Source: Micromonospora_J zhanjiangensis (GTDB lineage Bacteria; Actinomycetota; Actinomycetes; Mycobacteriales; Micromonosporaceae). From it: a DNA stretch of 64,000 bases. Shown piece by piece: positions 52,871-63,232 of the stretch; the stretch's first letter is position 1, and the number at the start of each line of letters is the position of its first letter. The notes below the pieces were generated by a model, which saw only the letters and a program-made list of their open reading frames with translations, was not told the DNA's origin and did no database searches. The DNA is taken from the NCBI RefSeq assembly GCF_042650605.1, contig NZ_JBHSBN010000004.1:62001-126000 (forward strand), in the 5' to 3' direction. The translations under genes and the position numbers were made by a program.

Positions 52871-53631
52871 TCAGCTGCCGCCGGGGGTGCCGCCGCGCTT
52901 GGCGGTGGCGGACAGGTAGTCCCGGTTGAGCCGGCCGATGGTGGTCAGCGGGATGCCCTTCGGGCAGACCGCGGTGCACTCGCCGGCGTTGGTGCAGCCA
53001 CCGAAGCCGGCCTCGTCGTGCGCGTCGACCATGCCGATCACCCGGGTGTACCGCTCGGGCTGGCCCTGCGGGAGCACGCCGAGCTGGGTGACCTTGGCGG
53101 CGGTGAAGAGCATGCCGGAGCCGTTCGGGCAGGCCGCCACGCAGGCACCGCAGCCGATGCAGGCCGCCGACTCGAACGCCACGTCGGCGTTGGCCTTGGC
53201 CACCGGGGTGGAGTGCGCCTCCGGGGCGCTGCCGGTCGGCGCGGTGATGTAGCCACCGGCCGCGATGATCCGGTCGAACGCCTGCCGGCTGACCATCAGG
53301 TCCTTGAGCACCGGGAACGCCTTCGCCCGCCACGGCTCGATGTCGATGGTCTCGCCGTCTTTGAAGTGCCGCATGTGCAGCTGGCAGGCGGTGGTGCCGC
53401 GCTCCGGGCCGTGCGCGTTGCCGTTGATCACCATGCCGCAGGCGCCGCAGATGCCCTCCCGGCAGTCGTGGTCGAAGGCCACCGGTTCCTCACCGGCGAG
53501 GGTGAGCCGTTCGTTGAGCACGTCGAGCATTTCCAGGAACGACATGTCCGGGGAGACGTCCTCGACCGGGTAGGTGACCATCCGGCCCTTGTCGTCCGGG
53601 CCGGCCTGTCGCCAGATGCGCAGGGTGAGAT

Positions 53632-53635
<4 letters not shown>
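52871..53635 (-). CDS. sdhB: succinate dehydrogenase/fumarate reductase iron-sulfur subunit
   Basis: The 254-residue electron-transfer subunit carries three cluster-binding regions. CREGICGACGMVINGNAHGP with the later TTACQ cysteine binds [2Fe-2S]. CIGCGACVAACPNGSGM and CTNAGECTAVCPKGIPL bind the [4Fe-4S] and [3Fe-4S] centres. The longer region around residues 140-160 (TAPTGSAPEAHSTPVAKANADV) is usual in actinobacterial and Bacteroidetes-type enzymes that pair with a single SdhC. The GTG at 53635 overlaps the sdhA stop (GTGA). Electrons pass from sdhA FAD through these centres to menaquinone at SdhC. Confidence 0.96.
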
Positions 53636-55566
<1,931 letters not shown>

Positions 55567-55568
55567 GG

Positions 55569-56297
55569 TCACTTCACCAATCCGACGAGTACGGCGAACG
55601 GGACCACCAGATAGCCGGCGCAGAGCAGGACGGCGAAGCCGAGCGCGAAGGCCCGGGCCCGCCGCTCGCCGCGCGGCCGCTGTTGGCCGAGGCTGCGCAC
55701 CGCGCTGAACATGCCGTGCCGCAGGTGGAAGCCGAGGGCGACGATCGCGAGCGTGTAGAAGAGGGTCACGTACCAGCGGTCGTCGGCGAAGTCGGCGACC
55801 ACGTTCCCGTACGGGCTGGCCGCATCGCCGATCGGGTTGAGCGTTCCGGTGGTCAGGTCGAGGATGTGGTAGATCACGAAGAGCAGGATGATCACGCCGC
55901 CCCAGCGCATGGTGCGGGCCGCGTAGCTGCCCTGGACCGGCTTGCGGTGGGCGTACTTCACCGGGCGGGCGGCCCGGGCGCGCAGGGCCAGCACGGTGGC
56001 CGCCCAGATGTGCGCGAGCACCGCCAGCACCAGCACGGTGCGCTGGATCCACAGATAGACCGACCCGGGCAGCAGCGGGGTGCCGATCCGGCGCAGCCAC
56101 TCGGCGTAGTGGTCGAACGCCGCCTGACCGGCGAACACCTTCAGGTTGCCGAGCATGTGCGCGAGCAGGAAGAGCACCAGGACGATGCCGGAGACCGCCA
56201 TCAGGGCCTTGAGACCGACCGACGAGCGGATCGGCGTGCGGGTCGTTACTGCCACCTTTGCGACGGTAGGAGGCCTCGCATCAGTCGTCCAATGCAT
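55569..56297 (-). CDS. sdhC: succinate dehydrogenase cytochrome b subunit
   Basis: The 242-residue membrane anchor has five transmembrane helices: about GLKALMAVSGIVLVLFLLAHMLG, VYLWIQRTVLVLAVLAHIWAATVLAL, RWGGVIILLFVIYHILDLTTG, YVTLFYTLAIVALGFHLRHGMF and ALGFAVLLCAGYLVVPFAVLVGL. The histidines in AHMLGN, AHIWA, IYHILD and FHLRHG are the likely axial ligands of two hemes. So this is the single-subunit diheme (type B) anchor used with menaquinone, and no sdhD is expected. The ATG at 56297 is preferred with AGGTG seven bases ahead; an in-frame GTG at 56306 and a GTG at 56255 are alternatives. The promoter is shared with the divergent lysR gene. Confidence 0.92.
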   Translation of the reverse strand: MHWTTDARPPTVAKVAVTTRTPIRSSVGLKALMAVSGIVLVLFLLAHMLGNLKVFAGQAAFDHYAEWLRRIGTPLLPGSVYLWIQRTVLVLAVLAHIWAATVLALRARAARPVKYAHRKPVQGSYAARTMRWGGVIILLFVIYHILDLTTGTLNPIGDAASPYGNVVADFADDRWYVTLFYTLAIVALGFHLRHGMFSAVRSLGQQRPRGERRARAFALGFAVLLCAGYLVVPFAVLVGLVK

Positions 56298-56310
56298 CGA
56301 AGCCACACCT

Positions 56311-56328
56311 ACGATAGCCGTAAGCTAT
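56311..56328. promoter_or_regulatory. LysR-box palindrome overlapping divergent sdh and lysR promoters
   Basis: ATAGC (56314-56318) and GCTAT (56324-56328) are perfect inverted arms around five bases, fitting the ATAG-N7-CTAT form of the LysR-type T-N11-A box. A minus-strand -10, TATCGT (56316-56311), faces sdhC. A plus-strand -10, TAAGCT (56321-56326), ends six bases before the lysR GTG at 56333. The palindrome covers most of both -10 boxes. Confidence 0.65.
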
Positions 56329-56332
56329 ATAC

Positions 56333-57262
56333 GTGCAGCTCCATCAGTTGAAGTACTTCGTGGCGGTGGCCGAAACCCGGCATTTCACCCAGGCGGCCGA
56401 TCTGGTCGGCATCACCCAGCCCTCGCTCAGTAAGCAAGTTCACGTCCTGGAGACGGCGCTCGGCGCGCCGCTGTTCGAGCGGGTCCGCGGCAACATCACC
56501 CTCACCGCCGCCGGCGAGGTGCTGCTGCCGTTGGCCAAGCGGATCCTGGCCGACGTCGACACCGCCCAACGCGAGGTGCAGGAACTCGTCGGCCTGCGGC
56601 GGGGCCGGGTCCGGCTGGGCGCCACCCCCAGCCTGTGCACCTCGCTCGCCCCGGAGGTGCTGCGCCGCTACCACGACGCGTACCCGACGGTGGACCTGCG
56701 GGTGGAGGAGGGCGGCTCCCAGGACCTGGTCCGCGACCTGCTGCGGGGCGACCTCGACCTCGCATTGATCATCCTGCCCGGGCACGGCCCGGACCCGGCA
56801 CTGCGGGCCGAACCGATCCTGCGGGAGAGCCTGGTGGTTGCCTCGGTCGACCCGGTGCCCGGCACCGACGCGGCCGGCGAACTGTCGATCACCGATCTGC
56901 GCGGGCAGCCGTTGGCCATGTTCCGGTCCGGCTACGACCTGCGGGACGTCACCATCCAGGCGTGCCGGGACGCCGGCTTCGAACCGACCTTCGCGGTCGA
57001 GGGCGGCGAGATGGACGCGGTGCTCAGCTTCGTGCAGGCCGGACTGGGCATCGCCCTGGTCCCGGGCATCGTGGTGGCCAGCCGGCCCCGGCTGCGGGCC
57101 ACCCCGCTCGCCGCGCCCGGCGTGCGCCGGACCATCGCCCTAGCCCGCCGCCGGGAGGCGGTCCCGACGAACGCCGCCCGCGAACTGCGCCGGATCCTGC
57201 TCCGCCACGTCCGGGACACCGCCGACCAGGGCCGCCTGCCACCCGGCGTCCAGCCGCTTTGA
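56333..57262 (+). CDS. LysR-family transcriptional regulator, divergent from sdhCAB
   Basis: The 309-residue LTTR has the N-terminal HTH (MQLHQLKYFVAVAETRHFTQAADLVGITQPSLSKQVHVLETALGAPLFER..., about 1-60) and a two-lobe effector domain with VRLGATPSLCTSLAPEVLRRYHDAYPTV and AVLSFVQAGLGIALVPGIVV. Its position opposite sdhCAB, with a perfect ATAG-N7-CTAT palindrome between the two genes, suggests it controls succinate dehydrogenase and its own gene. LTTRs usually bind such boxes and respond to a pathway metabolite; which one is unknown. The GTG at 56333 lies six bases after TAAGCT, so the message is probably leaderless. Confidence 0.92.
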   Translation: MQLHQLKYFVAVAETRHFTQAADLVGITQPSLSKQVHVLETALGAPLFERVRGNITLTAAGEVLLPLAKRILADVDTAQREVQELVGLRRGRVRLGATPSLCTSLAPEVLRRYHDAYPTVDLRVEEGGSQDLVRDLLRGDLDLALIILPGHGPDPALRAEPILRESLVVASVDPVPGTDAAGELSITDLRGQPLAMFRSGYDLRDVTIQACRDAGFEPTFAVEGGEMDAVLSFVQAGLGIALVPGIVVASRPRLRATPLAAPGVRRTIALARRREAVPTNAARELRRILLRHVRDTADQGRLPPGVQPL

Positions 57263-57304
57263 CGACGCCAGTGCGACGAGTGGCGTAGTGGGGCTACTGC
57301 CTGG

Positions 57305-57682
57305 TCAGACGTAGAGCTTGCGGAGTTCGCGGGCGATGTCGGGAACCTCGGTCATCGTGCCGCTGGCCACCGCGATGACGAAGGCCTCCGCCTGGTCGAC
57401 GTCGACCGCCCGGATCGGTACGTCGTTCAGCGCGAGAAACACCCGCGTGGCGGCCCAGGCGAGCCGCTTGTTGCCGTCGATCAGCGCATGGTTCATGCAG
57501 GCCGAATGCAGCAGCGCGGCAGCCTTGTCCCACAGGTCGGGGTACGCCTCCTGCCCGAAGGCCACGGTGCCAGGGCGGACAGCGGCGGACGAGAGCAGGC
57601 CCAGATCCCGTATCCGGGGAGTCTCATCCAGGACGACGGCGGCGATCTCCACGAGATCGTCGACGTCCAGATAGCTGATCAT
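57305..57682 (-). CDS. Doc/Fic-type toxin of a toxin-antitoxin module
   Basis: The 125-residue protein is a death-on-curing (Doc) type Fic protein. The active-site loop HALIDGNKRLAW follows the Fic pattern H-x-F-x-D/E-A/G-N-K-R except that leucine replaces phenylalanine at the third position. Upstream LVEIAAVVLDETPRIRDLGLLSSAAVRPGTVAFGQEAYPDLWDKAAALL matches the Doc N-terminal helices. P1 Doc phosphorylates elongation factor Tu and stops translation; the same is plausible here, given the catalytic His, Asp, Asn, Lys and Arg. The ATG at 57682 overlaps the antitoxin stop by four bases, as in other Phd-Doc modules. Confidence 0.88.
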   Translation of the reverse strand: MISYLDVDDLVEIAAVVLDETPRIRDLGLLSSAAVRPGTVAFGQEAYPDLWDKAAALLHSACMNHALIDGNKRLAWAATRVFLALNDVPIRAVDVDQAEAFVIAVASGTMTEVPDIARELRKLYV

Positions 57683-57882
57683 TCGGCGAGTCGGCGCAGG
57701 AGTTCGGCGTCTCGCTCGGCGACCTCACCCGCGAGATCCCGGATCCGGCTGCGGTGGCTGCGCTCCGAGACGTACCGCTCGACGGCCACGACGATGGTCG
57801 CGTTCATCGACCGGTGCTCCTGGTCGGCGAGCTGCTTCAGCTGCTCGTGCAGTCCGTCGGGAAGATTGACCGTGGTAACCAT
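57679..57882 (-). CDS. ribbon-helix-helix antitoxin partner of the Doc toxin
   Basis: The 67-residue protein starts MVTTVNLPDGLHEQLKQLADQEHRSMNATIVVAVERYV, a typical Arc/MetJ ribbon-helix-helix (beta strand VTTVNLP, then two helices). A charged C-terminal helix (SHRSRIRDLAGEVAERDAELLRRLAE) probably wraps the toxin. Doc is usually paired with Phd, so an RHH partner is a known but less common combination. It is upstream of the toxin and overlaps it by four bases, giving the antitoxin-first order expected. The ATG at 57882 lies six bases after a TATGAT box with no ribosome site. Confidence 0.88.
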   Translation of the reverse strand: MVTTVNLPDGLHEQLKQLADQEHRSMNATIVVAVERYVSERSHRSRIRDLAGEVAERDAELLRRLAE

Positions 57883-57894
57883 ATGGAAATCATA
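57879..57894 (-). promoter_or_regulatory. toxin-antitoxin promoter with palindrome at the start codon
   Basis: On the minus strand TATGAT (57894-57889) is followed by six bases and the antitoxin ATG. CCATATGG (57879-57886) is an 8-bp perfect palindrome that covers the start codon. A ribbon-helix-helix dimer bound there would block a leaderless transcript, giving autoregulation. Confidence 0.5.
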
Positions 57895-57919
57895 CCGCTC
57901 GGCCGGCGGGTCGGACCGG

Positions 57920-60900
57920 TCAGCGGCCCTCGGCCTGGTCCATCGCGCGGTAGATCCGCTGTTCGGAGACCGGGTACGGGGTGCCGAGCGCCTGGGCGAA
58001 CAGGTTCACCCGGAGTTCCTCGATCATCCAGCGGATCTGTCGTACCGCGTCGTCGCCCCGGCGGTTCGGCGGCAGGGCGGCCAGCATCTGGTCGTACTCG
58101 GCACGGACCTGCTCGACCCGGGCCTGTTGCTCCCGGTCGCGCTGCGGGTTGCCCGGCAGCCGGTCCAGCCGGCGTTCGATCGCGGCCAGGTAGCGGGGCA
58201 GGTCGCCCAGGGCCGTCCAGCCGGACTCGGTGACGAAACCCCGGTACACCAGCTCACCCAGCTGTCGCCGGATGTCCGCCAGGGCGGCCACCAGGGTCAG
58301 GCTGGTGGTCCGGCCCAGTCGCTGCTCGACCGCGTACGCCGAGGCGAGCACCTGGCGTACCCGGTCCACCACCTGGACCACGGTGTCCACCAGGTCGGCG
58401 CGGACCCGGTCGCGCAGCGCGGCGAACCCCTCGGCGTCCCAGGCCGGGCCGCCCGCCTCCGCGACCAGCTTGTCCACCGCCGCCCCGGCCGCGTCGTCCA
58501 GCAGATCCAGCACGTTGCGGTGCGGGTTGCGGCTGAGCGCCAGCTTCTCGGTGTTGCTCAGCCGGCCCTGCAGGAACTTCGCCGGGGACGGCACCGTGAG
58601 CAGGATCAGCCGGCGGGTGCCGGCGCGCATCGCGGCCTGCTGCTCCGCCTCGGTCTCGAAGACCCGTACGCCCACCGCGTCGCCCTCGTCGACCAGCGCC
58701 GGATAGGCGGTGACCCGGTAACCGGCCCGGACCTGTTCGATGGTCCGGGGCAGCGTGCCGATGCTCCACTCGCGCAGCCCGTGCCGTTCCAGGTCGGGGG
58801 CCGCGGCGGTGACCGTCTCCCGTACCTTCACCCGCAGTTGCTGCTGCAGCGCGGGCAGGTCGCGGCCCTCGGCCACCGGCCGCAGGTCCTCGTCGACCAC
58901 CCGGAAGTTGAGCCGCAGGTGCGGCGGCAGCTTGTCCAACCCCCAGGCGTCCCGCGGCACGGTCACGCCGGTCATCCGGCGCAACTCGCGGGTGAGCGCG
59001 TCCAGCAGCGGCTCCTGGCCCGGGGTGATCGCCGCCAGGGCCGCGCGGGCGTAGTCCGGCACCGGGACGAAGTTGCGGCGGACCGGTTTCGGCAGCGACC
59101 GCAGCAGCGCGATCACCAGTTCCTCGCGCAGCCCGGGCACCTGCCAGTCGAAGCTGTCCGCGGCCACCTGGTTGAGCAGCGGCAGCGGGATGTCGACGGT
59201 CACCCCGTCGGCCTCGGTGCCCGGCTCGAACCGGTACGTCAACGGCAGCGCCATCCCCGCGGAGTGCCACTCGTCCGGGTAGTCGGCCTCGGCGACGCCG
59301 CCCCGGCCGGCGTTGACCAGCATCGCCTTGTCGAAGGTGAGCAGCTCGGGCGTCTCCCGGCGAGCCTTCTTCCACCAGCTGTCGAAGTGCCGGCCGGAGA
59401 CCACCTCGGCGGGGATCCGCCGGTCGTAGAACTCGAACAGGGTCTCGTCGTCGACCAGGATGTCCCGGCGCCGGGCCCGGTGCTCCAGTTCCTCCACCTC
59501 GTCCAGCAGCGCCCGGTTGTCCTGGAAGAACCGGTGCTGGGTGTGCCAGTCACCCTCGACCAGGGCGTGCCGCAGGAACAGCTCGCGGGACAGCCTCGGG
59601 TCGATCCGACCGAAGTTGACCTTGCGGGCGTCCACCAGCGGCACCCCGTACAGGGTGACCTTCTCGTACGCCATGACGGCGCCCTGTTTCTTCTCCCAGT
59701 GCGGCTCGCTGTAGCTGCGCTTGACCAGGTGCTGCGCCAGCGCCTCGACCCACTCCGGTTCGATCCGGGCGGCCACCCGGCCCCAGAGCCGGGAGGTCTC
59801 CACCAGCTCGGCCGCCATCACCCAGCGCGGCGGCTTCTTGAACAGCGCCGACCCGGGGAAGATGGCGAACCGGGCGCCCCGGGCGCCCAGGTACTCGTTG
59901 CGGCCCCGGCCGTCGGCCGGCTGGCCGGAGGTCTTGACGTCCTTCACGCCGATGTGCGAGAGCAGGCCGGCCAGCAGCGACTGGTGCACCCGCTGCGCGT
60001 CGATCTCGTCGGGCAGGTCGGCGCCCGGCCCGCGGTCGGCGCGCTCCGCCCGGCCGTCGGGCCTCCCGTCGCCCCGCTCGCCCCTGCCCCGGTGGCCGCC
60101 GTCCCGGCCGCCGCGGCCGCGACCGGCGCCGTCCCGGCCACCCTCGTCGAGGGTACGCAGCACCTGGCGCAGTTGGCTGAAGATGTCCTGCCACTCGCGG
60201 ACCCGCAGGTAGTTCAGGTACTCCGCCCGGCACATCCGGCGGAACGCGCTGGAGGACAACTCGCGTTGCCGCTCTCGCAGATGCCGCCACAGGTTCAGCA
60301 GGGCCGCGAAGTCCGACTCCGGGTCGGCGAACCGGGCGTGCGCCTGGTCGGCCTGGGCCTGCTTGTCCGCCGGCCGCTCCCGGGGGTCCTGGATGGACAG
60401 CGCCGCGGCGACCACCGCCACCTCGGTGGCACAGCCGTTGCGCTGGCCCTCGATCACCATCCGGGCCAGCCGCGGGTCGACCGGCAGTTGGGCCAGCTTG
60501 CGGCCCAGTGGGGTCAGCGCCAGGCCCGGTCGCTCCGGCCGGGTGTCCAGCGCGCCGAGTTCGTGCAGCAGGTTGACCCCGTCGGCGATGTTGCGCCGGT
60601 CCGGCGGCTCGACGAACGGGAACGCCGCGATGTCGCCCAACCCGATCGCGGTCATCTGCAGGATGACCGAGGCGAGGTTGGTCCGCAGGATCTCCGGGTC
60701 GGTGAACTCGGGCCGGGACAGGAAGTCCTGCTCGTCGTAGAGCCGGATGCAGATGCCGTCCGAGGTACGCCCGCAGCGGCCCTTGCGCTGGTTCGCCGAC
60801 GCCTGCGAGATCGGCTCGATCGGCAGTCGTTGCACCTTGAGCCGGTGGCTGTAGCGGGAGATCCGGGCCGTGCCGGGATCCACCACGTATTTGATGCCGG

Positions 60901-62041
60901 GGACGGTCAGCGACGTCTCGGCCACGTTGGTGGCCAGCACCACCCGGCGGCCGGCGTGCGACTGGAAGACCCGGTGCTGCTCGGCGGTGGACAGCCGGGC
61001 GTACAACGGCAGGATCTCGGTGCCGCGCAGCGCCGGCTTCGCCTGCACCAGCTTGCCCAGCGCGTCGGCGGTGTCCCGGATCTCCCGTTCCCCGCTGAGG
61101 AACACCAGGACGTCGCCGGGTCCCTCGGCGGCCAGCTCCTCGACCGCGTCACCGATCGCCTGGATCTGGTCCCGGACGTTCTCGCCGTCGCCGTCGCCGT
61201 CGGGCTCGTCGGGCACCTCGATCAGCGGCCGGTAGCGCACCTGCACCGGGTAGGTCCGCCCGGACACCTCCACCACCGGCACCCGGACACCCTCTCGCAC
61301 CTCGAAGTGCCGGGCGAAGCGGTGCGGGTCGATGGTCGCCGAGGTGATGATCACCTTGAGGTCGGGGCGGCGGGGGAGGAGCTGCTTGAGATAGCCCAGG
61401 ATGAAGTCGACGTTGAGGCTGCGCTCGTGCGCCTCGTCGATGATCAGCGTGTCGTACTGGTTGAGCATCCGGTCGTGCTGGAGTTCGGCCAGCAGGATGC
61501 CGTCGGTCATCAGCTTGACCAGCGTCCGGTCGCCGACCTGGTCGGTGAACCGGACCTTGTAGCCGACCACCTCGCCGAGCGGGGTGCCGATCTCCTCGGC
61601 GACCCGGTCGGCCACCGTACGGGCGGCGAGCCGGCGCGGCTGGGTGTGCCCGATCAGGCCGCGCACGCCGCGGCCGAGTTCCAGGCAGATCTTCGGGATC
61701 TGGGTGGTCTTGCCCGAGCCGGTCTCACCGGCCACGATCACCACCTGGTGGTCCCGGATGGCCGCCGCGATGTCGTCCTTGCGCTCGCTGACCGGCAGGT
61801 CGGGCGGATAGCTGACCACCGGGACGGTGGCCCGGCGCCGGGCCAGCCGCTCCTCGGCGGCGGCGACGTCCTCGGCGATCTGGCCGGCGGCGGCGGCCCG
61901 CCGGTCCGGATCCTTGATCTTCCGTACGCCGTCCAGCCGCCGCTGGATGCGGTGCTGGTCCCGGAGGGTCAGGTCGGGGAGGCGACCCCGCAGGTCGCGG
62001 AGCGGGTCGGAGACGGCCGGTGCGGCGGGTGGCGTGTGCAT
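57920..62041 (-). CDS. hrpA: HrpA-type DEAH-box ATP-dependent RNA helicase
   Basis: The 1373-residue protein is full-length HrpA. RecA domain 1 has VVIVAGETGSGKTTQIPKI (Walker A, about 105-113), IIDEAHERSLNVDF (DEAH) and VIITSATIDPHRFARHF. RecA domain 2 has VLVFLSGEREIRD, VVLATNVAETSLTVPGIKYVVD and QRKGRCGRTSDGICIRLY. Winged-helix, ratchet and OB regions follow, then a C-terminal DUF3418-like half. A Gly/Arg/Asp-rich insertion lies near residues 631-671. The ATG at 62041 is chosen because the conserved part begins soon after; a GTG seven codons upstream is possible. It stands alone, facing the TA module downstream. Family members act in mRNA processing and ribosome rescue. Confidence 0.95.
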   Translation of the reverse strand: MHTPPAAPAVSDPLRDLRGRLPDLTLRDQHRIQRRLDGVRKIKDPDRRAAAAGQIAEDVAAAEERLARRRATVPVVSYPPDLPVSERKDDIAAAIRDHQVVIVAGETGSGKTTQIPKICLELGRGVRGLIGHTQPRRLAARTVADRVAEEIGTPLGEVVGYKVRFTDQVGDRTLVKLMTDGILLAELQHDRMLNQYDTLIIDEAHERSLNVDFILGYLKQLLPRRPDLKVIITSATIDPHRFARHFEVREGVRVPVVEVSGRTYPVQVRYRPLIEVPDEPDGDGDGENVRDQIQAIGDAVEELAAEGPGDVLVFLSGEREIRDTADALGKLVQAKPALRGTEILPLYARLSTAEQHRVFQSHAGRRVVLATNVAETSLTVPGIKYVVDPGTARISRYSHRLKVQRLPIEPISQASANQRKGRCGRTSDGICIRLYDEQDFLSRPEFTDPEILRTNLASVILQMTAIGLGDIAAFPFVEPPDRRNIADGVNLLHELGALDTRPERPGLALTPLGRKLAQLPVDPRLARMVIEGQRNGCATEVAVVAAALSIQDPRERPADKQAQADQAHARFADPESDFAALLNLWRHLRERQRELSSSAFRRMCRAEYLNYLRVREWQDIFSQLRQVLRTLDEGGRDGAGRGRGGRDGGHRGRGERGDGRPDGRAERADRGPGADLPDEIDAQRVHQSLLAGLLSHIGVKDVKTSGQPADGRGRNEYLGARGARFAIFPGSALFKKPPRWVMAAELVETSRLWGRVAARIEPEWVEALAQHLVKRSYSEPHWEKKQGAVMAYEKVTLYGVPLVDARKVNFGRIDPRLSRELFLRHALVEGDWHTQHRFFQDNRALLDEVEELEHRARRRDILVDDETLFEFYDRRIPAEVVSGRHFDSWWKKARRETPELLTFDKAMLVNAGRGGVAEADYPDEWHSAGMALPLTYRFEPGTEADGVTVDIPLPLLNQVAADSFDWQVPGLREELVIALLRSLPKPVRRNFVPVPDYARAALAAITPGQEPLLDALTRELRRMTGVTVPRDAWGLDKLPPHLRLNFRVVDEDLRPVAEGRDLPALQQQLRVKVRETVTAAAPDLERHGLREWSIGTLPRTIEQVRAGYRVTAYPALVDEGDAVGVRVFETEAEQQAAMRAGTRRLILLTVPSPAKFLQGRLSNTEKLALSRNPHRNVLDLLDDAAGAAVDKLVAEAGGPAWDAEGFAALRDRVRADLVDTVVQVVDRVRQVLASAYAVEQRLGRTTSLTLVAALADIRRQLGELVYRGFVTESGWTALGDLPRYLAAIERRLDRLPGNPQRDREQQARVEQVRAEYDQMLAALPPNRRGDDAVRQIRWMIEELRVNLFAQALGTPYPVSEQRIYRAMDQAEGR

Positions 62042-62167
62042 GTCGTCGCCAAGGATAGGCACGCCCGGGCGGCGGGCGCCCGGGAGTTATCCGCCGGCGG
62101 TGTCCCGGCCGGGACGGCGCGGTGCGGCGCGGCCGTGCCGGACGGTCGGAGCGGACGCCGGCCGCGG

Positions 62168-62719
62168 TCAGCCCGCCCAGCCCGTCGGCAGCCGGTAGGT
62201 CCATCCCTCCCGCCAGTCGAACGGCGCGTCCACCAGGTCCTCCAGCGGCTGACCGCCCAGCAGGTGGTCCAGCGCCCAGCGGTTCGCCGAATGGGCGATG
62301 ATCAGTACCCGGCGGCCGTCCCACGCCCCGAGCAGGTCCCGCAGGAAGCCACGGGTCTGCGACACCACCTGCCGGTAGCTCTGCCCGTTGGGGTACGGCC
62401 GGTCGACGTGGTGCCGGCGCAGCCGCTCCAGCTCACCGACGGGCATCCCGGTGAAGAGGCCGTAGTCGCACTCGCGCAGCCGGGTGTCCCGGTGGATCGG
62501 GATCCGGCCCATCGGGAAGGCGAGTTCCACCGTCTCCACCGCCCGGGCCAGGTCGGAGCAGAAGACCGCGTGCAGGCCGTCCTGACCCCGCCGCACGCCC
62601 ATCTCGCGGGCCAACTTCCGGCCGTACGTGGACAGCTCACCGGGCAGCCAGCCGGTGGCGCGGCCCGCCTCGTTGTCGGTGGTGACCGAGTGGGTCTCAT
62701 AGACGATGTCGACCGTCAT
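62168..62719 (-). CDS. histidine phosphatase superfamily protein with altered RHG motif
   Basis: The 183-residue protein has the phosphoglycerate-mutase-like fold. The catalytic histidine sits in IVYETHSVTTDNEAG, where the usual R-H-G is T-H-S, as in a subgroup of actinobacterial members. The other landmarks are kept: FCSDLARAVETVELAF (S-x-L-x-R-A-x-x-T), LRECDYGLFTGMPVGEL (acid region) and VLIIAHSANRWALDHLL (second His). The loss of the first arginine may alter phosphate binding. Substrate unknown; a broad sugar- or nucleotide-phosphatase is plausible. It is divergent from the cytidine deaminase gene with 107 bases between them. Confidence 0.85.
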   Translation of the reverse strand: MTVDIVYETHSVTTDNEAGRATGWLPGELSTYGRKLAREMGVRRGQDGLHAVFCSDLARAVETVELAFPMGRIPIHRDTRLRECDYGLFTGMPVGELERLRRHHVDRPYPNGQSYRQVVSQTRGFLRDLLGAWDGRRVLIIAHSANRWALDHLLGGQPLEDLVDAPFDWREGWTYRLPTGWAG

Positions 62720-62826
62720 GGGGCAGAGCCTGCCAGGCGTACGCCCCGCCGCCCAGTCCGCGCGGAGGGCAATTCTGGTCGCCGCCTACAGTTGACCGCT
62801 CGACGAGCGGGCGGGAGGCGTACGTG

Positions 62827-63207
62827 ATGCGGGACACCGATCGGGCGTTGGTGCAGGCCGCGACGGCCGTCGTACGGCTGCGGTGCCGGCCCGGCCGGCA
62901 CCCGGACGCGGCCGCGGCCCGCACCGCGGACGGTCGGCTCTTCACCGCGGTGGGTGTCGAACACGTCACCGGCGGTGTCTGTGCCGAGGTGGTGCTGCTC
63001 GGGACGGCGGCCACCCAGGGGGTCACCGAGTTGGAGACCATCGTCGCGATGGACGCCGGCCGGCGGGAGATCATGACGCCGTGTGCCCGCTGCCGGCAGA
63101 TCCTGGCCGAACACCAGCCGGCGATCCGGGTGATCGTCGGTCCGGCCGCCGAACCGCGGGTGGTGCCGCTCGCCGAGTTGCCGCCGCCGGAGCCGGTCAC
63201 CGGCTGA
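62827..63207 (+). CDS. cdd: cytidine deaminase (homotetrameric type)
   Basis: The 126-residue zinc enzyme deaminates cytidine and deoxycytidine for pyrimidine salvage. GGVCAEVVLLGTA carries C-A-E (zinc Cys and catalytic Glu) and MTPCARCRQILAEH carries P-C-x-x-C, giving three zinc cysteines as in the short tetrameric form. In most family members the second motif reads PCGxCRQ; here the residue after the first Cys is Ala. The N-terminal RDTDRALVQAATAVVRLRCRPGRHPDAAAARTADGRLFTAVGVE is a divergent nucleoside-side loop. A GGGAGG site precedes the ATG at 62827; a GTG at 62824 could also serve. Confidence 0.85.
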   Translation: MRDTDRALVQAATAVVRLRCRPGRHPDAAAARTADGRLFTAVGVEHVTGGVCAEVVLLGTAATQGVTELETIVAMDAGRREIMTPCARCRQILAEHQPAIRVIVGPAAEPRVVPLAELPPPEPVTG

Positions 63208-63232
63208 CCGACCGGAACGGACACCCGGTCCG

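Noticed and set aside
57488..62827. A 1779-codon open frame on the plus strand opposite hrpA
   Set aside because: It is antisense to the intact helicase with all its motifs. Its translation is low-complexity Arg/Gly/Pro/Val/His with no domain; long antisense frames are normal at this GC content.
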